DNA of 64,000 nt, taken from positions 614,566 to 678,565 of the forward strand of contig MNCI01004678.1 of the NCBI GenBank assembly GCA_015680685.1, in the 5' to 3' direction. The notes under the pieces were generated by a model. That model ran no database searches. It saw only the letters and a list, made by a program, of their open reading frames with translations, and was not told the DNA's origin. Shown here in pieces: positions 57,412-64,000 of the stretch. Numbering within the stretch: the first letter of the stretch is position 1; each line of letters starts with the position of its first letter. Source of the DNA: Gnetum montanum (Eukaryota; Streptophyta; Gnetopsida; Gnetales; Gnetaceae). A program made the position numbers and the translations under genes.

Positions 57412-58663
57412 ACAATGAACAAAAACGTGCACACAAATGAAACTGTGAAAACTTTATTTCAATAAAAATAAAGGAGGTATAGAAAATGTGTACAAGATGA
57501 CCTATAAGAGCAGGGGGATTCACTTGGATGGGGCTTTAGAATCTGTTGAAATTGCTATAATCATCTCCACGATCTAGAGGTTTTGCCACTTCCAATGCTA
57601 TTGAACCTTCACTGCTGCCACATCAAATCTACAATGTTGTTTGTGCAAGGGGATGAGAGATGTGAGGAATTTGGATCACTAGAACGGGCAACGTTGGAAG
57701 TTGTGGTTCCTAGGTGCACAAATTTGGTATCAAAATCTCACAAATCTCAAAGGGGATAAAGGGGTAACAATGGTTGTAGAGGGGTTTCATGCTAGGGGAT
57801 TCAAGAAGTTGCATGTATGCAAGTTTTTAAGAGCTCTTGAATGCTATAATATGCCTAAAAATGCAAAGTGTGAAACCTCTATATGGTGTTGGGGCTAGAT
57901 TTTATAGGTTTTCAACCATAAATCTAGTTGCAAATTGGCTGCATATTTTGATAAATTTTTGTCTATGTAAGTGTGGTGTTTGTCTAAATTTAGTGTCATA
58001 CCCCCATGGCCACTCTATTTACTAAAAATAGTAATGAGGGTATAACACTCACACTAGGGGGATAACACCCACATTGGGGGTATGGCACCCATGTTGAAGG
58101 TATGGCATCCATGCTAGGGGTATGACACCCACATTGAAGCAACGTTGGATCCTCACTGGAGCTAGGCTAGAGCAATGTTGGATCCTTGTTGGACCTAGGT
58201 TGCACTACATTGGACCCATGCTAGAGCCATGCTGGAGCAACGCTGGACCCATGCTAGAGCTAAGCTAGGTAAAGGTGCAATGTTGGGGGGATGCTATAGC
58301 AATGCTAGGGGGTAAGAGTTATACCCCCCATGCTAGGCATGCATGATGTTACACCACCTATAGGTGTTTTTTGGTGTAGTAAATGTTATACACCTCCCCC
58401 ACAAAACGTAAAAAGTGCCAATTTTGGTAGTCCAAAAAACATTTTTAACCCACACAAGCCCAAATATAGGCATAATATGACTTTTTTTACTTGGGAGTTG
58501 AGGCATTGATCACAAATGAGGCATTTTTCAACCCCAAAAGCTAAAGTATGTGAAATTGCATCTCTTGGATTACAATCTTCACATTTACAATGAAGTTTAA
58601 CCTTGGGTTTCATAGGGCGAAGGCTCCAAAGGTTGCAACATGCATTTTTGGTGGTGTTTCAGG
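57412..58663 (-). repeat. TE-C LTR copy 2, right part
   Basis: It continues the LTR cut at 48804 and matches 38245-39466. It ends TTTTTGGTGGTGTTTCA at about 58663. 58020-58130 has GGGGTATGACACCCACATTG units, and 58135-58300 has GCAACGTTGGATCC-type units. Confidence 0.75.
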
Positions 58664-60681
58664 CCTCTTGGCTAGACCCATTATTGGTGAAGTTGAAGGG
58701 TAGGATGGTTGACTATTGAAAGACATGATGTAGAAAAGGTAAAAAGTGGGTATCAAACCCCAACCACGTTTGACTAGCTAGCCACACCAACACTAGAGAG
58801 AAAAGAGGAAAAGAAATGGGGTAAGATGAAAAATATTACATCTTTCTTCATAACATTTGGGGAGGGGGTTTACTTTTGGTAAGTATAATTTTGGCTAAAA
58901 AAGGAATGACAATTTTGATTTTTTAAAATGTATGGTTTTGATAATCTTCCAACATTGGCCTTGTTGTGAAATTTTCATAGTAAAGGGGATGGGGCTTTGG
59001 ATGATGAAATTACCAATGCTGGCCTAGTTGGAAACTTTTTGTAGCAAAAGGGGTAAAGGTTTTGTTAGGACATAATGTTGGCCTTTAGATTTTCAACAAC
59101 TGCTATGAGACTTTTGAAACACAAATCACTTGCAACCTCAACACTGGGTTTTGGTGGCATGAGGGATGGATTGCAACGATGGTTTTTGCAGTAAAAGAGG
59201 ATGTAAACAAAATTTGAATAATGTTTCAAGGATTTTAAAGGTTGCAGGCAAAGTTGTCAAGTAGGGCATAGGTTTGGATGTAGAATTTGGGTGGAGGTCC
59301 TCCTTCCAGCATCAAAAAATAGTAACACCTAAAAATCTTGATTATTGGAAGCCAAAAATTCTAGTGAAACTACTGTAATCCTAGATCCCAAGGGCCTCCA
59401 CAAAAAATAGGATCCAAGGTGCCCTAGATGGTCTAGCAAATCACCCAAGGACTTAAGAAGAATCAAGTGAGGTTGCAAAAAATAAAAATGTGAATAAAAA
59501 TATGAGAAGTAAATGCATTGAAATGAAACAAATAAATTTAACTTGCATACAAATAGAATTATAAACTTTATTTTAACATAAATAAAGAAGGTTCAAAAAA
59601 TGTGTACAAGATGTGCCTGAAGTAGCAGGGGGTTTACTTTGATGGAGGTTTGGAGTTCATTGAAATCGACGACTTTGAGTGCCACAGTCAACTCCATGAT
59701 CTAGACGTTCTGCAACTCCCAATACTATCAAACTTTGCTACTCTCTACACCAGATCTGCATTGTTGGTCATGTAGGGGGATGAGATGTGTGGGGATTTCT
59801 AGATCACAAAAGTGAGCCATGTTGGGAATCTTGATGCCCAGATGCTCAGCGTTGATGCCAAAATCCACATAATCTCAAAGGGGGTAAAAGGGGTCACAAC
59901 GGCTATAGAGGTTTCATGCTAGGGTAATTCAAGAAGTTTCAAATTTGCAAGTTTGCAACAGCTATCAAATGCCAAAAATATGCTAAAAATGTAAAGGTGT
60001 GGAACCTTTCTGTGATGTTGGGGCTTGGTTTTTATAAGTTTTAGGCCACAAAATTAGTTGCAAATTTCTACCTATTTATTGATAGATTTTTGGCTACGTT
60101 CAAGTGTTAGAGATGTACAAATTTAGCAGGGTTACTATATATGGTAAGTTTTGATACCCCCTTGGCATCAAAATTATTCCATTTACTAAAAATAGTAAAT
60201 AAGAATTTCACCCATGCTAGCTTCTTCCACCCACACTAGGCCTTACAACAATGATGCTAAAGTGTAAGATCAATGTTGGAGTTGGAGCATGGGTGAAGTT
60301 ACCCCTCAATGATGGGCATGGGTGAAGTTACACGTCCCAATGTTGGGTATAGGTGCGTCATATCCCCCAACAAGTGTCTCCAACGTAATAAATGCTATAA
60401 TCCCCCCCCCCCCCCCCCCNNNNNTAAAACCCATCAAAATGCCAATTTTGGCAACCCAAAAGGCATTTTAACCCTCCCAAGCTTAAATATAGGCATGATA
60501 TGTCTCTTTTCACTTGGGGGTTGAGGCTTTGATCACTTATGAGGCATTTTTTAGCCACAAAAGCTAAAGTATGTGAAATTTCACCTCAAGGTTGCAATCT
60601 TCACATTTACAATGAAAGTTTAGCCTTGGGCTTCATGGGGTAAGGGTAACAAAGGTTACAACATGCATTTTTGGTGGTGTT
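58664..60681 (-). repeat. TE-C leader fragment and LTR copy 3
   Basis: 58690-59520 matches 47490-48804 and 59520-60681 matches 57412-58663, so this is a second, more diverged copy directly next to copy 2. It ends TTTTTGGTGGTGTTTCA at about 60681. The close packing of copies 2 and 3 points to unequal recombination or loss of an internal region. Confidence 0.68.
60402..60424. other. Poly-C run and 5-base gap
   Basis: 18 C (60402-60419) are followed by five N (60420-60424). Confidence 0.98.
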
Positions 60682-61344
60682 TCATATACAAGAAAAAAGA
60701 ATACAAAGACCAACACAACACAAGTTGATGTTGAAGCTACAATCACCAATTGCACTCATCCAATGTTCTCACCCACTCTCTCTTAGCTCTCCACTCTTAG
60801 GAGCTTTTTTTTCTCACTTATGATCCTATCAACAATGATGAGTACATCCATATTTATGTTAAATTGGAAGATAAGAATCCTAGAGACCCTTCTTCAACTC
60901 AACCTGAGGGTTTCCAGATGTTTTCCAAGAATTTTCACCTTTTTCCCAGTTATTTTCATCTTTTTCCATTATGTTCCAACTATTTCTTGAATTGGAATGG
61001 GTGTTTTCAAAAATTTCCCTACCTGTCTAGGTTGTCTCTAATCTTGTCAAGACGTCTCTTATGAAAACTCAACTCTTGGTTGAGATGTTTACTATTTTTC
61101 TGAGATGTCTCATCTAGAGTCAAGATATCCTAGCTGTAATGGAGATGTCTCACTTGAGACATCTTAGGTTTTGGTGAAACGCCTCACCCAAGATGTCAAC
61201 CTGAACAGAAAGTCATCTCCAGTTACTTCCAAGCTTAGTCAAGATGTCTAATGGAGTTTCACGGTTTCTCTATGATCTCCAAAAACTTGCAAAAACACAT
61301 AGGGGGGAACAAGGGGATTAGAAGAGGTGTTCCTACACCATTTT
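60682..61344. other. Unassigned sequence with a GAGATGTCTC-rich part
   Basis: No gene seen. 61040-61250 holds a cluster of related half-palindromes: AAGACGTCTCTT at about 61049, GAGATGTCTC at 61102 and 61142, GAGACATCT at 61156, and CAAGATGTC at about 61190 and 61239. It resembles the palindrome clusters of the LTR U3 regions, with yet another core, but no TATA box or LTR end could be fixed. Confidence 0.45.
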
Positions 61345-62500
61345 GGTTTGCCTTCATTTGATTAACTTAATCTTTCCTAGATTTCTATAACTAGTTAGAT
61401 GCTATGTATTATGTAGGGTCTTGTCTTTTAGCTCTTAGTTTGGCTAGTTCTTCTTTTAGTCTCTACACTTCAATTTTAGCATGTGGCATTCTTATTTTAG
61501 TTATGATGAGTTTTCCTTTTAGAGAAATTAGTTCTAACTAGACTATAGTGATATCACTAGGAATATCAAAGGGATTCTTCATAATTTAGCTTGTCTGTAA
61601 TAGTCTATCCAAAGAATCTTCAAGTTCTAAAAGGGAAAGAATTCTTGTTCCTAATGTTTGAACCAAGGTTTGAACATCTTTGGTTCTAAAAATATTTTTT
61701 GATGACACAATGGGAACATTAAATGACTCCTTGATGTGATCTATAATTATCTATGCTACTCCTACTACATCTTGATATTGCATTATCAGCACTATGGTTC
61801 CTTCTCCTTTATCTAACATCACCTAAAAAAATGTAGTGTTAGTTAAAATTTGTTGTTCCCATTCATCATTTTCTTCTACATCCAAAGATACTTGACTACT
61901 AGCAAGTTCTATTAATATAGTAGCTCTACTAGGACTATCTCTAACTCAGTACATGTTTGACACCTCCCTGTTATACTAACTTATTATTTTTGTAATTTTT
62001 TATAGATGGCTCATGAAGGATCTATAGTTTATTTGTTATGTTGGTGGAGCACTTGGTTCTACCTATTTTGTAGCTAGGGTTGACCCACTCAGTCCTACTT
62101 GTGTTGTTCCTATAGCTAGAATGTTTTCTATTGGTGTTGTTTCCATTGCAACATCAATGCTTGATAGTTTTTCCACTTGATCTTTCTTGGATGGTGCAAG
62201 TTTAGAAATCTCTATGTAAGATGCATTTTGGGCTTTTCTTTAGACATAATTTGTATATCCTAAAATACCTGTCTACTTGCACAACTTTCTGATAAGACAA
62301 TAAAATAGAAGATTTAATTTCCCTATCTTCTTTTCTTCAAACCTCCTATGTAGTTCCAAAAATAGCAACTATGCTAGATTTGCTTGAAATTTTTCAATTA
62401 AGATGTTACTCCCTCTAGTAGAATATGTAGATATTCTATTTAGTCTCTTCCTAGATCAAAAATTTTTGTACTTAAAAAAATTTTAGCAGATTGTGTAGCA
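61345..62500 (-). pseudogene. Fragment related to the 3' accessory ORF
   Basis: Minus-strand translation gives LNRISTYSTRGSNILIEKFQ, then KIGKLNLLFYCLIRKLCK, then GILGYTN, then HIKESFNVPIVSS, then LELISLKGKLIITKIR. These match TE-B2 in order (LKRISMYAARG; LPFLCLIRKLCRHTSIRGYT; HIKESFNVPVVPP; SNLISTKGKLVLTEVR). The middle and some N-terminal parts are covered; stops are common. The element it belongs to is unclear; it lies to the right of TE-C LTR copy 3 in the same orientation and could be the 3' part of a TE-C relative. Confidence 0.72.
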
Positions 62501-63250
62501 ACTAAAGTGAGTTAGATAGAAAAGAAGAAAATTTGTAGAAAAAGAAAAAATACTACAAAGAAAAAATTAAGGGTAAAATGAATGTTTCATGAGAATGACA
62601 TAGTTCATTGATGTTCAAATTTATTTGGACTAATTGTGTGCACCCAAGTTATAACGAAGTACAAGTAGTTAACTGAATGATACTACATAAAGTTTTTACT
62701 TTACATGATGCTGCTCATGTCTAGGCTAATCAAGGAAGCATCTATAATACTAGTAGAATCCCTTCCATTCTCATCATTGATTTTAATCCTTCAACTAAAT
62801 CCTTAAATGTGATGGACCCTAAACTCTTATAGCTTTAATAAAAAGATTCACATTTGGCAAATGTTTTCCCCAAACTTATCATCTATTGGAGAAGTTTTCA
62901 AATTGGGGAGGTTATTGATGTTGTAGCAGATTCAATTATTGTAACAACTAGAAAATTTGGTGCTAGAAAAAACTAAAAATCCCAGTGCGTAATAGTTTAA
63001 CTTTGAATTCACAGGCCTCGAAAAGAATTCGGAGCATCTCAAACAGTCTTACTAATCACTTCAGGACTTATAGGGGTTTTTTATCGAGTATAAAAACATA
63101 AATGAAATAGTAATCCGAGCACCAAAATCTAAGAACAAAGAGAAACAAAACCATATGACAAAAAAAAGAAATTGTAAACTCTATATTAAATGTTATGAAA
63201 ATTTGTCTAAAAAGAATGCTTAAGAGAGTACATATCATGGGCTTTGATAG
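62501..63250 (-). repeat. Diverged TE-C-like LTR sequence
   Basis: 63010-63075 (ACAGGCCTCGAAAAGAATTC, CACTTCAGGACTTATAGGGG) follows the same pattern as 59380-59460 (AAGGGCCTCCACAAAAAATAGG, CACCCAAGGACTTAAG). The similarity is limited and AT-rich, so I treat it as a distant copy. 62501-63000 shows nothing else. Confidence 0.35.
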
Positions 63251-63639
63251 ATCAAGAATTCAAAATATCCTTAAAGCTTGATGCAGACGGCATGGTGTTT
63301 TCTGCAATTCGATCTACATTTTTTTTATCTCACACATTTTTCTCTTGAAGCTTTTTCTATTGTTGGTTCTCTCTACTTTGAATGGTTTGCACTAGTGGAA
63401 AATGGTTGTGGACTCTTGGATGTTTGCACTTCTCCAAAAGTCTTAAGTTCAGCCCAATGCAAAAGTGATCCAAAAGTCCTGAACATGGTGTAAACTTTGA
63501 TTTAGATAGCTCATACATGTGCTAATTTTTTGCTAAGTTAATTCTAGAAAATTTTTGACATTCCCTATAAATTTTTTAATGCTTTTGGTGACCAAAACCT
63601 GTAGTGTATGTCATGATAATGGTTTTGACTTTTTGACAT

Positions 63640-63840
63640 GAAAATCCAATGTATGTTTTACTTCTCACCATCAAAAACTACATTGTATGGGCCACCAACG
63701 TATGGAGCTTTTCTTGCCAAATTTGGCGGCATATTTGGGCTATTTTCATGATCCAAATTCCAACATATGGGCCACCAACGTTTTTGGTGACAAATTTTGA
63801 CAATGTATTAATATCTTGGACCTCCATATGTTAGCATAAA
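63640..63840 (+). repeat. Short direct repeats ATGGGCCACCAACGT
   Basis: The 15-base word occurs at 63687 and 63766, within longer loosely similar units of about 79 bases. No gene is seen from 63251 to the window end. Confidence 0.55.
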
Positions 63841-64000
63841 ATGAAATTCTACCTTGTGGGTTGTAAATTTCACCTTAAACATTGAAAATTTATTCAAAAC
63901 TTTGTTGGACCAAGGTCATAAGAGGATTTTTTATGGGAAAATAAGATAATTATATCTACCTTTAAATTCTCATCAAATTATAATGCAAATATGGCTTTAA

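Noticed and set aside
1-64000. tRNA, rRNA or organelle DNA insertions
   Set aside because: I saw no cloverleaf-type sequence or recognisable organelle gene; the tRNA-like words are primer-binding sites. A tRNAscan run and a BLAST against organelle genomes would settle it.

Overview
This is plant nuclear DNA made almost wholly of old, nested LTR retrotransposons of the Ty3/gypsy type. I see no intact host gene, tRNA, rRNA or CRISPR array. A seed plant with a large genome is certain enough; a gymnosperm is my guess, because the elements are old, deeply nested, poorly purged and full of stops and CpG decay. There are assembly gaps at 9525-10162 and 60420-60424.

Layout 1-36790: one minus-strand element (TE-D) was broken up by later insertions. 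Its left LTR is cut at 1-1611; pol pieces lie at 6000-7249 and 10907-12272; protease and gag lie at 19302-20960; the right LTR is 21251-22199 plus 34870-36790. Four insertions sit in it. TE-E (1612-5999) is truncated. TE-G (7255-10901; duplication gtttc) is an LTR-like insert carrying a fragment of a host exostosin/GT47 gene. TE-B1 (12273-19301; duplication aacaa) has gag but no pol. TE-A (22200-34869; duplication aaagg) is an Athila-like element with gag, protease, RT, RNase H and integrase, and holds a truncated inverted element, TE-F (28742-33189).

Layout 36791-64000: minus-strand fragments of another gypsy family (TE-C: gag, protease and at least three LTR copies) are interrupted by TE-B2 (48805-57411; duplication gcaat/acaat), which again has gag and no pol. 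A minus-strand fragment at 61345-62500 is related to the 3' ORF of TE-B2.

How the parts fit: TE-A, B1, B2, E and F share a primer-binding site of the tRNA-Asp type and related gags. Their U3 regions carry clusters of short palindromes just upstream of a TATAAATA box. In B1, B2 and F the palindrome is GATATC. In both B elements the same GATATC cluster plus TATA box recurs inside the element, ahead of a 3' accessory ORF whose ATG follows a splice-acceptor-like sequence. The B elements therefore look like non-autonomous gag + accessory-ORF elements with a second, internal promoter. That, the upstream position of the extra RNase H in TE-D, and the gene fragment inside TE-G are the most interesting points. 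Every coding region here is a pseudogene.
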